Part shown: one piece after another, positions 17,759 to 26,020 of the stretch | Layout: every line of letters starts with the position of its first letter | How positions within the stretch are numbered: the stretch's first letter is position 1 | Position numbers and translations under genes: made by a program | Notes under the pieces: generated by a model | What the model saw: only the letters and a program-made list of their open reading frames with translations | The model's database searches: none | What the model was told of the DNA's origin: nothing | Assembly (NCBI RefSeq): GCF_018860705.1 | Contig: NZ_JAHKQA010000048.1 | Span: 62,001 to 126,000, forward strand | Direction: 5' to 3' | Source: Citreicella sp. C3M06 | GTDB lineage: Bacteria; Pseudomonadota; Alphaproteobacteria; Rhodobacterales; Rhodobacteraceae | DNA: 64,000 bases

Positions 17759-19216
17759 ATGCAAACGAACGATACATATTCCATTGACGGGCAGGGGCTG
17801 GACGCGCTCGAGGCCCGCCTTCATGAAGATCTCGAATTTCTGTGCTATCCCGGCAAGGATTGGGTGCCCGCGCAGGACGGGGTGAGCGACGTTGTCATCA
17901 TCGGCGGCGGCATGTGCGGCATGGTCGCCTGGCTCAACCTGACCGCGGGCGGCATCCGCCGCATCCGCGTGCTGGATCGCAACCCCGAAGGCTACGAGGG
18001 GCCGTGGCTCAACTATGCACGGATGCGCACGCTGCGCTCTCCGAAAACGCTGACCGGCCCGGCGGGCGGGCATGGTGCGCTGACCTTTCAGGCGTGGTTC
18101 CGCGCCCAGTTCGGCACGCAGGCATGGGAGACGCTCGACAAGATCCCGCGTCCGCAATGGATGGAGTACCTGCGCTGGTATCGCCGCGCGCTCGGCGTGC
18201 CGGTGGAAAACGGCGTGTCGGTGGAAAAGGTCGAACCGCAGGGCGATCTGCTGAAGCTGACGCTGGCGGATGGCGACGAAATCCTGTGCCGCAAGCTGGT
18301 GTTTGCCACCGGTCGCGACGGCACCGGCGGGCCGAACATTCCCGGGTTTGTCGAGGGCATCGACCGCCGCTACTGGGCGCATAGCGCCGATGCCATCGAT
18401 TTCGAGGCGCTGCGCGGCAAGCGCGTTGCGGTGATCGGGGTCGGGGCATCCGCCGTCGACAACGCCGCCGAGGCGTTGGAACATGGCGCCGCCGAGGTCC
18501 GCCACCTGATCCGCCGCAAGACCATGCCGACGGTCAACAAGATGATGGGCATCGGCTCGTTCGGGTTCACCGCTGGCTTTGGCGAGCTGCCCGATGAATG
18601 GCGCTGGCGCTTCATGCAGTACAGCTTGTCGACGCAGACCCCGTCTCCGCATGGTTCGACGCTGCGGGTCAGTTGCCACGACAACGCCTATTTCCATTTC
18701 GGCAAGGCGACTGTGCGGGTCGAGGATCTTGGCACCGAGATCAAGATCCATTTTGCCGATGGCACGGCGCATGTCTGCGATTTCCTGATCCTTGGCACCG
18801 GATTTGTCATCGACCCGATGGCGCGAACCGAATTCGGACCGGTCGCGGGCGAGATCCTGCTGTGGCGTGACGTCTACACGCCGCCCGAAGACGAACAGAG
18901 CCGCGATCTGGGCAATTTCCCCTATCTGAACAGCGATTTCACCTTTCGCGAAAAGTCCGAAGGCGCGGTGCCGTGGTTGCGCCATGTCTATTGCTTCAAC
19001 TACGGCGCGTCGGCGTCGCTCGGCAAGGTGTCGGGCGATATTCCGGGCGTCTCCGAAGGCGCGTCATGGCTTGCGAAATCCATGGCGGCGACGCTTTATT
19101 CCGAAGACCTTTCAACACATTGGCAGGCGATGCTAGACTACGAGACGCCCGAGCTCGACGGGTCCGAATGGACAGAGAGCGAGCTGCCGCAGACAACGAA
19201 GGAGAAGGTCGCGTGA
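17759..19216 (+). CDS. FAD/NAD(P)-binding oxidoreductase (flavin monooxygenase-like)
   Basis: Flavoprotein of 485 residues. A first dinucleotide motif VVIIGGGMCGMVAWLNL lies near residues 42-58, and a second Rossmann motif, VAVIGVGASAVDNAAEAL, near 223-240, giving the two-domain layout of flavin-containing monooxygenase/lysine N-hydroxylase-like enzymes. The ATG has AGGAAG a few bases upstream. It is the first gene of an eight-gene unit, and its stop overlaps the next start (GTGA). Linked to opine-dehydrogenase-like and AhpD-like genes, it may oxidise an N-substituted amino acid taken up by the adjacent ABC importer; this is inference. Confidence 0.8.
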   Translation: MQTNDTYSIDGQGLDALEARLHEDLEFLCYPGKDWVPAQDGVSDVVIIGGGMCGMVAWLNLTAGGIRRIRVLDRNPEGYEGPWLNYARMRTLRSPKTLTGPAGGHGALTFQAWFRAQFGTQAWETLDKIPRPQWMEYLRWYRRALGVPVENGVSVEKVEPQGDLLKLTLADGDEILCRKLVFATGRDGTGGPNIPGFVEGIDRRYWAHSADAIDFEALRGKRVAVIGVGASAVDNAAEALEHGAAEVRHLIRRKTMPTVNKMMGIGSFGFTAGFGELPDEWRWRFMQYSLSTQTPSPHGSTLRVSCHDNAYFHFGKATVRVEDLGTEIKIHFADGTAHVCDFLILGTGFVIDPMARTEFGPVAGEILLWRDVYTPPEDEQSRDLGNFPYLNSDFTFREKSEGAVPWLRHVYCFNYGASASLGKVSGDIPGVSEGASWLAKSMAATLYSEDLSTHWQAMLDYETPELDGSEWTESELPQTTKEKVA

Positions 19217-19686
19217 GCATTTTCCAGACCACGGCCCTTGCCGCTGCCGGGATCGACACCGGCGCAGCAGCCGATGCCGCACAGACCCGTGCCAACATCA
19301 TGAACGCCACGCAAGCCGCTGAAGATGCAGTGATTGCTCCGCTTTACACCGGTGCGTTCAGCCATGAGCTGCGCGCCGCACTGGCCGCGCGCATCGCTGC
19401 GGCGGGCGGGGTGCCGGAACTGGCAGAGCGCTACCTTGCCAAGGCCGGCGACATGGCCGCGCTGGCCGATCCGGCGTCCGATGGCGGCGATCTTGCCCAT
19501 ATCATCGCCTTTGTCGACAGGGCGGCCAATGCCACCAAGGACATCGCCGCCAGCGATATCTCTGACCTGCAAGCCGCGGGCGTCGCCGATGCGGATATCG
19601 TGCGCTTGTGCGAGCTGGTCGCCTTTACCGCCTATCAGCTGCGCGTCGTTGCGGGGCTCAAGCTGATGAAAGGGGCCGCCGCATGA
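19213..19686 (+). CDS. CMD/AhpD-like domain protein lacking the CxxC motif
   Basis: Helical protein of 157 residues, with GTG start overlapping the upstream stop by 4 bp. It resembles the carboxymuconolactone decarboxylase-like partner proteins that precede an AhpD-type peroxidase-like protein (from memory, the Avi_7170-type family). The redox CxxC motif of AhpD is absent; only one Cys is seen (VRLCELVAFTAYQLRV). Pairing with the next gene, which has the CxxC, suggests a two-component unit. Its reaction is unknown. Confidence 0.65.
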   Translation: MSIFQTTALAAAGIDTGAAADAAQTRANIMNATQAAEDAVIAPLYTGAFSHELRAALAARIAAAGGVPELAERYLAKAGDMAALADPASDGGDLAHIIAFVDRAANATKDIAASDISDLQAAGVADADIVRLCELVAFTAYQLRVVAGLKLMKGAAA

Positions 19687-20270
19687 GCCGCATCATCCAT
19701 AAATTCACCCGCACCGTTCCAACCTGGCAGCCGCGCGTCACCCCTGTGAACCTTGCGCAGGCAACGCCTGAGCAGCTCGAGGCGCTGTCGGTCACCCCGT
19801 CCAACACCAAGGTGTCGGATTACGTGCTGACGCTGGCGCATGATGTCGAAAGCCTCAAGGTGCGCTCGCCGCTGTTCAATGCGATCATGTATGACGCGGG
19901 TGGCATGAGCCGGGCCGAGCGCGAGCTGGGCGCCATTGGCGCAAGCATGGTCAACCGCTGCATCTATTGCGCCGCCGTGCACGCCGATCGCCACGCCAAG
20001 CTGGAAAAGGACACCGCCGTAACCGACGAGCTGTTCACCAAGGGCGAAAAGGCCGATCTTTCAGAGCGCAACCGGGCGATTTTCGACTTTGCCCGCAAGC
20101 TGTCCGAAGCGCCGGTCGCGGCCACGCCCGAAGACATGGCCACGCTGAAAGAGGCCGGGCTGAGCGAGGAAGAGATCCTCGATCTGATCCTGTCCACCGC
20201 GCTGTTCGGCTGGGCAAACCGGCTGATGCATGTGCTGGGCGATCCGGTGCGCGAAGAGGTGAGCGCATGA
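19683..20270 (+). CDS. Alkylhydroperoxidase (AhpD/CMD) domain protein
   Basis: Product of 195 residues with the AhpD-type redox motif NRCIYCAAVHADRH (CxxC followed by His) near residues 98-111, so a thiol peroxidase-like or thiol-disulfide activity is plausible. ATG start overlaps the preceding gene by 4 bp (ATGA), and its stop overlaps the opine dehydrogenase gene in the same way. From memory it resembles the Avi_7169-type alkylhydroperoxidase family. In this operon it could protect against peroxide made by the flavoprotein oxidase; this is inference. Confidence 0.78.
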   Translation: MSRIIHKFTRTVPTWQPRVTPVNLAQATPEQLEALSVTPSNTKVSDYVLTLAHDVESLKVRSPLFNAIMYDAGGMSRAERELGAIGASMVNRCIYCAAVHADRHAKLEKDTAVTDELFTKGEKADLSERNRAIFDFARKLSEAPVAATPEDMATLKEAGLSEEEILDLILSTALFGWANRLMHVLGDPVREEVSA

Positions 20271-21352
20271 GCAAGGTTGGTATCGCAGGCGCGGGGTCCA
20301 TCGCCTTTGGCTCGGCGGCATTGCTGCATGTCAACGGCCATGATCCGATGCTGTGGTCGCCCTCGGGCGCCTCGACCGAGGGGCTGACTGAGCTGACCGC
20401 CACCGGCGCCATCGAGACCCGGTTCACCCCGCGCATCGCCGCCAGTGCGCAGGCGCTGTGCGAGGCAAACGATGCGCTGCTGGTCGCGCTGCCGGGCTAT
20501 GGCCACAAGGCGGTGTTCGACGCGCTTGCCCCGCATATCCGCGACGGCCAGCATGTGATCATCAGCAGCCACGCCAGCCTTGGCGCGATCTATCTGGCGC
20601 AGCTGCTGGAGGCGCGCGGCATCTCGGCACCTATCACCGCATGGGGCACCACCGCCGTCACCGGGCGACGTGAGGGGATGACCGCGAAGGTCAACACCGT
20701 GCGCAAGAAGGTCGATCTGTGCACCGTGCCCGAAACCCGCGGCGATTGCGCCCGGGCGGTCTGCACCGGGCTGTTCGGCGATGTCTTTGTGCCGCGCGAC
20801 GGGCTGCTGGCGATCACGCTCAGCAACCTCAACCCGCAGAACCACCTTGGCATTGCGCTTGGCAACATCACCCGGATGGAGCGCGGCGAGACATGGTCGC
20901 AGGGCCAGAACGTAACGCCCAAGGTCGGCGCGCTGCTAGAGGCGCTCGATCTTGAACGCCTTGCCATTGCACAGGCGCTGGGGCTGCAGACCAAGACCAT
21001 CTTTGAACATTTCGCGGCCAGCTTCCACGTCCCCGAAGCCAGCATCAGCGAGATGAACCAGCAGATGCACGCGCAGGGCAATGGCGGCACCGGTCCGGCC
21101 ACCGCCGACAGCCGCTATGTCACCGAAGACGTGCCCTACGGGCTGGTTCCGACGGCGGTTCTGGGGCGTCTGGTGGGCCAGCCCGCCACGCTGCACGAGG
21201 CGGGCACGCAGATCTTTGGCGCGATGTATGGCCGCGATTTCACCGCCGAGAACGAGATCCTTAACGCGCTGAACCTCAGCGCGTACACTCTGGAAGACCT
21301 GCAACAGGCCGCCCGTACCGGCCTGCTGCGCAAAACGCCGCAAACGGCATAA
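20267..21352 (+). CDS. NAD/NADP octopine/nopaline (opine) dehydrogenase-like protein
   Basis: Product of 361 residues. N-terminal Rossmann domain begins VGIAGAGSIAFGSAALL; the C-terminal helical domain has the opine-dehydrogenase segment LNPQNHLGIALGNITRMERG. Such enzymes form or split N-(carboxyalkyl) amino acids using NAD(P)H. It overlaps the AhpD-like gene by 4 bp and lies 36 bp before the solute-binding protein gene. No nicotianamine-synthase-like gene is nearby, so an opine metallophore pathway is not supported; catabolism of an imported opine or related secondary amine fits better. Confidence 0.82.
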   Translation: MSKVGIAGAGSIAFGSAALLHVNGHDPMLWSPSGASTEGLTELTATGAIETRFTPRIAASAQALCEANDALLVALPGYGHKAVFDALAPHIRDGQHVIISSHASLGAIYLAQLLEARGISAPITAWGTTAVTGRREGMTAKVNTVRKKVDLCTVPETRGDCARAVCTGLFGDVFVPRDGLLAITLSNLNPQNHLGIALGNITRMERGETWSQGQNVTPKVGALLEALDLERLAIAQALGLQTKTIFEHFAASFHVPEASISEMNQQMHAQGNGGTGPATADSRYVTEDVPYGLVPTAVLGRLVGQPATLHEAGTQIFGAMYGRDFTAENEILNALNLSAYTLEDLQQAARTGLLRKTPQTA

Positions 21353-21388
21353 CAGCAAAAACGATACGGACCACACAGGGAAACCGAC

Positions 21389-22498
21389 ATGACAAAGCTC
21401 ATCCTCAATCGCCGCAAGCTTCTGACCACCGCCGCCGCCGGTGGCGCGCTGCTCGCCAGCCCCGCCTACCTGCGCCGCGCCCACGCGCAAGCCGGCGGCG
21501 AGGTCAACATCTGGACCTACAACGATTTCGTCCCCGCTGCCTTCAAAGAGCAGTTTGAGGCCGAGACCGGCATCAAGGTCAACGTCCGCCTCGTCGATGA
21601 CCAGGGCAAGCAGTTCAGCCTGCTCGCCGCCGAAGCGCCCAACCCCACCGTCGACATCATGACCGTCGCGGGCCACCGCTTCCTGCAATTCATCGACAGC
21701 GACCTGCTGGCGCCGCTCGACACTGACCGCCTGTCCAACTGGGGCAACATCAACCCCACCTTCAGCGAATCCGACTGGGCGACCATTCAGGGCAACAAGT
21801 GGGGCGCGCCGATCCTGTCGGGCATGGAGGTGCTGTCCTACAACACCGACCTCGTCTCGGCAGAAGAGGCACAGAGCTGGCAGACCCTGTTCAGCGATCA
21901 ATATGCCGGCCAGACCGCCTATGTGATCCAGGACATGATGTCGATCGTCATGCTGATGATGGGCTATGACGGCAACATGGTTGAATACCTTGACGATCCG
22001 GAAAAGGCCGCCGCCATCGTCGAAGAGGCCAAGCTGTTCCTGATCGACAACAAGGACAAGGTCCGCAAGTACTATGACGGCGGTGCCGAAGTGCAGCAGA
22101 TGTTCGTCAACCAGGATATCGCACTGGCCCAGACCTGGAACGGTCCGGGGGCAGCGCTGATCAACGATGGCTTCCCGCTCGCCATGTCGATCCCGCAGGA
22201 AGGATCCTACGGCTTTGTCTACACGTTCAACGTCGCCAACAACGCGCCGAACATGGACAATGCCTATACGTTCCTCAACGCGATCCTTGCCTCGCCCGAA
22301 GTTGGCGCGGCGATGACCAAGGCCTCGGGCTTCATCTCGACCTACAAGGGCGCGAGCGAATACCTGACCGACCTTGAGAAGAAATCGACCTCTTTCCCCG
22401 ACGAGCAGCTGGCGAACCTGCAGTTCTTCCGCGCCGAGGCGAACGACATGAAATATGGCCTCCTCGACCCGGCGGTCGAGGCGATCAAGGCAGCCTGA
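21389..22498 (+). CDS. ABC transporter solute-binding protein (PotD/spermidine-putrescine type)
   Basis: Periplasmic binding protein, 369 residues. The N-terminus has a twin-arginine-like signal (LNRRKLLTTAAAGGALLAS) with a likely cleavage after AHA near residue 33. The mature part begins EVNIWTYNDFVPAAFKEQF, typical of PotD-like polyamine/opine/organic amine binding proteins. It is followed by two permease genes and an ATPase gene, a complete importer. Polyamine, opine or amino-acid derivative are all possible ligands; the linked opine dehydrogenase favours an opine-like one. Confidence 0.9.
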   Translation: MTKLILNRRKLLTTAAAGGALLASPAYLRRAHAQAGGEVNIWTYNDFVPAAFKEQFEAETGIKVNVRLVDDQGKQFSLLAAEAPNPTVDIMTVAGHRFLQFIDSDLLAPLDTDRLSNWGNINPTFSESDWATIQGNKWGAPILSGMEVLSYNTDLVSAEEAQSWQTLFSDQYAGQTAYVIQDMMSIVMLMMGYDGNMVEYLDDPEKAAAIVEEAKLFLIDNKDKVRKYYDGGAEVQQMFVNQDIALAQTWNGPGAALINDGFPLAMSIPQEGSYGFVYTFNVANNAPNMDNAYTFLNAILASPEVGAAMTKASGFISTYKGASEYLTDLEKKSTSFPDEQLANLQFFRAEANDMKYGLLDPAVEAIKAA

Positions 22499-22579
22499 TC
22501 CCTCACGGACCCTGCCGCCAAGCCCGTCCGGCCCCGTGCCGGACGGGCGTTCTGAAACCCTTGATTGAGGGCACTTTCC

Positions 22580-23557
22580 ATGACCTATGAGGCCACCGCG
22601 CGCAAGGATAGCGCCGCGCCTGCGTCGGAGCGCACCTTCTGGGGCCGGCTGTCCGGCTGGGGCCCCTATATGGCGCTTGCCACGTTTGTGACCGCCTCGC
22701 CGCGCCGGCAGTTCCTGCTGCTGGCGATCTTTCCGGTGCTCTGGGTGCTGACACAGCATGTCGGACCAATGTTGCAGATGCTGCGGGTGTCGCTGACCGA
22801 TGCCTATCCGGTTGCGCCGGGCGTCGAGCAGCACCTGACCATCGAACACTACCTGAAGTTCTTTCAGGACCAGCTGTTCTGGCAACCGTTTTTTCGCACC
22901 CTCAGCTTTGCCACGGTGTTCACCTTCTGCACGCTGCTGCTGACCTATCCGGTGGCGTATTTCCTTGCGCGCCATGTCTCGCCCAAGAACCGCATGCTGC
23001 TGCTGCTGCTGCTGCTGATCCCGTTCTGGGTCGGCGAGATCGTCCGCACATTCGCCATCATGATCCTGCTGGGCAACACCGGCGCGGTGAACCTTGTGCT
23101 GAAATGGCTTGGGCTGATCGACCGGCCGATTCCGTTCATGTACACCAGCTTTTCCATGGGGGTGGGCATTGTCTACCTGACGGCGCTGTACATGCTGTTG
23201 CCGCTGTATTCGGCGCTGGAAAAACTGCCCAAAAGCTATAACGAGGCCGCCGCCGATCTTGGCGCGGGCGCCTGGACACGCTTTCGCCGTGTGACCCTGC
23301 CGCTGACCCTCGAAGGCATCTCGTCGGGCTGCACGCTGGTGTTCCTGATCTCGACCGGCTTTTATGCAACGCCGGTGCTGCTGGGCGGCCCGTCGACCAC
23401 CGTCTTTGCCGAAACCATCGGCGGCTTTTTCCACGTGGCGGGCGATCAATGGCCCACCGGCGCGGCCTTTGCGATCATCATGTTCGTCGCGGCGCTGCTG
23501 CTGACCGCCTCTTTCCAGAAGATCATGACCTTGCTGCGCAAGGGAGACACGCGATGA
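22580..23557 (+). CDS. ABC transporter permease (PotB type)
   Basis: Inner-membrane subunit of 325 residues with about six helices and the EAA loop EAAADLGAGAWTRFRRVTLP near residues 227-246, which contacts the ATPase. ATG 22580 has GAGG about 9 bp upstream. The start of the next permease overlaps its stop (ATGA). Homologous to the PotB/opine-type permease family. Confidence 0.93.
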   Translation: MTYEATARKDSAAPASERTFWGRLSGWGPYMALATFVTASPRRQFLLLAIFPVLWVLTQHVGPMLQMLRVSLTDAYPVAPGVEQHLTIEHYLKFFQDQLFWQPFFRTLSFATVFTFCTLLLTYPVAYFLARHVSPKNRMLLLLLLLIPFWVGEIVRTFAIMILLGNTGAVNLVLKWLGLIDRPIPFMYTSFSMGVGIVYLTALYMLLPLYSALEKLPKSYNEAAADLGAGAWTRFRRVTLPLTLEGISSGCTLVFLISTGFYATPVLLGGPSTTVFAETIGGFFHVAGDQWPTGAAFAIIMFVAALLLTASFQKIMTLLRKGDTR

Positions 23558-24336
23558 CCCGTCACAACCGCATTCTGCTAAGCTGCGTCTACTGGGCCTT
23601 TGTCGCCTATGTGTTCATCCCGCTGATCCTGATGGTGATGATGGGGTTCAAGGACAGCAAGTTCATCGGCTTTCCGATCAAGAGCTGGACGCTGGATTGG
23701 TACACCGGCGTCATGGGCGATGCCGAAACCCTCACCGCCTTTGGCTATTCGGTGGCGATTGCCGTGCTCTCGACCGTGGTGTCGATCCTTGTTGGCACAT
23801 GGATCGCGGTGCTGCTCGAAGGGCGCAGCTTCTGGGGGCGCGCGGCGATCTTTGGCATGACGGTGCTGCCGGCGCTGATCCCCGGCATCATCTCGGCCAT
23901 CGCGTTTCGCATCTATGCGCGGCTGCTGGGGATCGAGCCGGGCATGGGCGCGATCATCTGGTCGCACGCGGTCCACAACGTGCCCTTCGTGGTGCTGGTG
24001 GTGATGGCGCGGCTCTCGACCTTGCCGAAAAGCCAGATCGAGGCGGCGCGCGACCTTGGCGCCGACCCGCTGATCGCCTTCCTGCGCATCACCTTTCCCT
24101 ATCTTGTGCCCGCCATCATGGGCGCCAGCATCTTCTGCCTTTTGCTCAGCTTCGATGATTTCGTCCGCTCGTTCTTCCTGGGTGGCTACGAGCCGACCCT
24201 TCCGGTGCTGATCTTCGCCAAGCTGAAATCGGGGATGTCCCCGGAAATCAATGCAATCGCGACCGTTGCGCTGATCCTGACCGCCCTCATCGGCGTCTGG
24301 GCAGAACGCTTCACCCGCCGTATGAACAAGGACTGA
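23554..24336 (+). CDS. ABC transporter permease (PotC type)
   Basis: Second permease, 260 residues, six hydrophobic segments, EAA loop EAARDLGADPLIAFLRITFP near residues 165-184. Starts at the ATG overlapping the upstream permease stop and is followed 3 bp later by the ATPase gene. Forms the heterodimeric channel with the preceding gene product. Confidence 0.94.
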   Translation: MTRHNRILLSCVYWAFVAYVFIPLILMVMMGFKDSKFIGFPIKSWTLDWYTGVMGDAETLTAFGYSVAIAVLSTVVSILVGTWIAVLLEGRSFWGRAAIFGMTVLPALIPGIISAIAFRIYARLLGIEPGMGAIIWSHAVHNVPFVVLVVMARLSTLPKSQIEAARDLGADPLIAFLRITFPYLVPAIMGASIFCLLLSFDDFVRSFFLGGYEPTLPVLIFAKLKSGMSPEINAIATVALILTALIGVWAERFTRRMNKD

Positions 24337-24339
24337 GCC

Positions 24340-25419
24340 ATGGCTGACCCTCTCGTTCGCCTCGACAAAATCACCAAGCGCTTCGGCGACACCACCGCGC
24401 TGTCGGAACTGAACCTCGATATCGCACAGGGCGAATTCGTCACCTTCCTTGGCCCGTCGGGCTGCGGCAAGTCGACGACGCTGCGCATTCTCGGCGGCTT
24501 CGAAGCGCCGTCCTCGGGCCGCGTGCTGCTGCGCGGCGACGACGTGACCAAGCGCCCGCCTGAAAAGCGCAACGTCAACATGGTGTTTCAGGATTACGCG
24601 CTGTTTCCGCATATGACGGTGCGCCAGAACATCGGCTTCGGTCTGGAACTGAAAGGCCTTGGCAAGGCGCAGATCCGGGCGCGTCAGGACGAGATCATGG
24701 CGTTTCTCGAACTGGACTCCTATGGTGATCGCTACCCGGCGCAGCTGTCGGGTGGTCAGCGTCAGCGGGTGGCTCTGGCGCGGGCATTGGCGCCCGATCC
24801 GGCGCTGCTGCTGCTTGACGAGCCGCTCGGCGCGCTTGATGCCAAGCTGCGCGGGCAGGTGCAGCAAGAGCTGAAATCGATCCAGCGCCGCACCAACAAG
24901 ACCTTCTTCTTCGTCACCCACGATCAGGAAGAAGCCCTGACCATGTCTGATCGCATCGTGGTGATGAACAAGGGCAAGGTCGAACAGGACGGCACCCCCG
25001 AAGAGCTGTATTTCCATCCGGCGAGCCGCTTTGTCGCCGAGTTCATCGGCGAGACCAACCTGCTGAACGGCGAAATGCGCGGCACCGACGGCGGCGCCGT
25101 GGTGATGGACTGGTTCGGCCAGACCCTGCGCGGTCACGCGCCGGGCGGCGTGCCGATGACGGGCGCGCCGATCACCGCCTCGGTTCGGCTTGAACGGCTT
25201 GGCTTTCACGCCACGCGTCCGGATTGCACCAATGCCGTGCAGGGCAAGGTCGTCGGCAAGACCTTCCTTGGCAGCCGGATGGCGCTTGATCTGATGGTCG
25301 AACAGGCGCAGGGCGCGACTCTGCGCGCCTATGTCGATGCGGACACCGGCCAGTCGGTCGGCGAGGCGCCGGTCTGGATCGGCTGGGATGAATCCAGCAT
25401 GGCCGTGCTGCGCGACTGA
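24340..25419 (+). CDS. ABC transporter ATP-binding protein (PotA type)
   Basis: ATPase of 359 residues. Walker A GPSGCGKST, signature LSGGQRQRVALARAL and Walker B LLLLDEPLGALD are intact, followed by the H-loop FVTHDQEEAL. A C-terminal TOBE-like domain (about residues 240-359) is present, as in PotA/MalK-like importers. It is the last gene of the operon; a strong hairpin terminator starts 28 bp after its stop. Confidence 0.95.
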   Translation: MADPLVRLDKITKRFGDTTALSELNLDIAQGEFVTFLGPSGCGKSTTLRILGGFEAPSSGRVLLRGDDVTKRPPEKRNVNMVFQDYALFPHMTVRQNIGFGLELKGLGKAQIRARQDEIMAFLELDSYGDRYPAQLSGGQRQRVALARALAPDPALLLLDEPLGALDAKLRGQVQQELKSIQRRTNKTFFFVTHDQEEALTMSDRIVVMNKGKVEQDGTPEELYFHPASRFVAEFIGETNLLNGEMRGTDGGAVVMDWFGQTLRGHAPGGVPMTGAPITASVRLERLGFHATRPDCTNAVQGKVVGKTFLGSRMALDLMVEQAQGATLRAYVDADTGQSVGEAPVWIGWDESSMAVLRD

Positions 25420-25446
25420 GCCAGCGCCAGACGCGACATCGCAAAA

Positions 25447-25480
25447 GGGGTGGGCATCGCTGCCCGCCCCGCTTCTGTTT
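25447..25480 (+). terminator. Intrinsic terminator of the opine-type operon
   Basis: GGGGTGGGCA (25447-25456) pairs with TGCCCGCCCC (25461-25470), 10 bp with a TCGC loop and one T-G pair, followed by GCTTCTGTTT. It separates the plus-strand ABC operon from the convergent PilZ gene. Confidence 0.75.
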
Positions 25481-25496
25481 CAGAACAAGGGCGCGA

Positions 25497-25841
25497 TCAG
25501 CCCTCGGCACGATCCCGACGCATTTTATCTAGATATTCCACCAGATCCGACAGCAGGCGCATTTCTTCCTCTGGGCCTGAAAAGCGCACCCCGACCCGGT
25601 ATCCATCCGCCCAGCGTTTGGTGATGCTGAAGATACCAGCCCCGGGGATGATCAGCTTGTCGAGCGATTCATCGCGCCTGTAAGGGGGGTCTTTGAAACG
25701 CAGCTGTGCCCCGGAAATCGAAATGTCGATCGTGCGGCAGCGCATTTGCGAACCACGATCGAATTCGACGATAACGTCGATGCCGCAGGCGATTCGCAGG
25801 ACGGCACGTCGATTCCGAGAGGGGCGTTGATCATTCTGCAT
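25497..25841 (-). CDS. PilZ-domain protein (putative c-di-GMP receptor)
   Basis: Single-domain protein of 114 residues. The c-di-GMP-binding motifs of PilZ appear as the basic segment RPSRNRRAVLR near the N-terminus and DISISGAQL near residues 39-47. No clear Shine-Dalgarno sequence precedes the ATG, yet the basic motif makes a later start unlikely. It is monocistronic between two terminators. A role in motility or surface polysaccharide control is possible but not shown. Confidence 0.82.
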   Translation of the reverse strand: MQNDQRPSRNRRAVLRIACGIDVIVEFDRGSQMRCRTIDISISGAQLRFKDPPYRRDESLDKLIIPGAGIFSITKRWADGYRVGVRFSGPEEEMRLLSDLVEYLDKMRRDRAEG

Positions 25842-25968
25842 GAGAGGAATTTCGCCGATATCCTTTTAGGATTTCTTACCGGAGAGTCTCGAATGCGATC
25901 TTCTCAAAGGGGGTAGGCTCTGTTGAGTGCGCCTTACGGGCTTGTTTCAAACCATCCCCACAGACGCG

Positions 25969-26000
25969 AAAGGCCCGGATCCTGCTGGATCCGGGCCTTT
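25969..26000 (-). terminator. Intrinsic terminator of the DEAD-box helicase gene
   Basis: A perfect 14-bp stem, AAAGGCCCGGATCC (25969-25982) and its complement (25987-26000), closes a TGCT loop 21 bp past the helicase stop on the minus strand. The 3' arm ends in TTT. Confidence 0.8.
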
Positions 26001-26020
26001 ATGGCAAGATGCGGGTGCGT

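Noticed and set aside
20936-23449. 837-codon antisense frame over the opine-type operon
   Set aside because: Overlaps three well-supported genes completely and shows shadow composition.
20267-25419. Opine metallophore (staphylopine-type) cluster
   Set aside because: An opine dehydrogenase and importer are present, but no nicotianamine synthase-like gene or metal-dedicated exporter was found.
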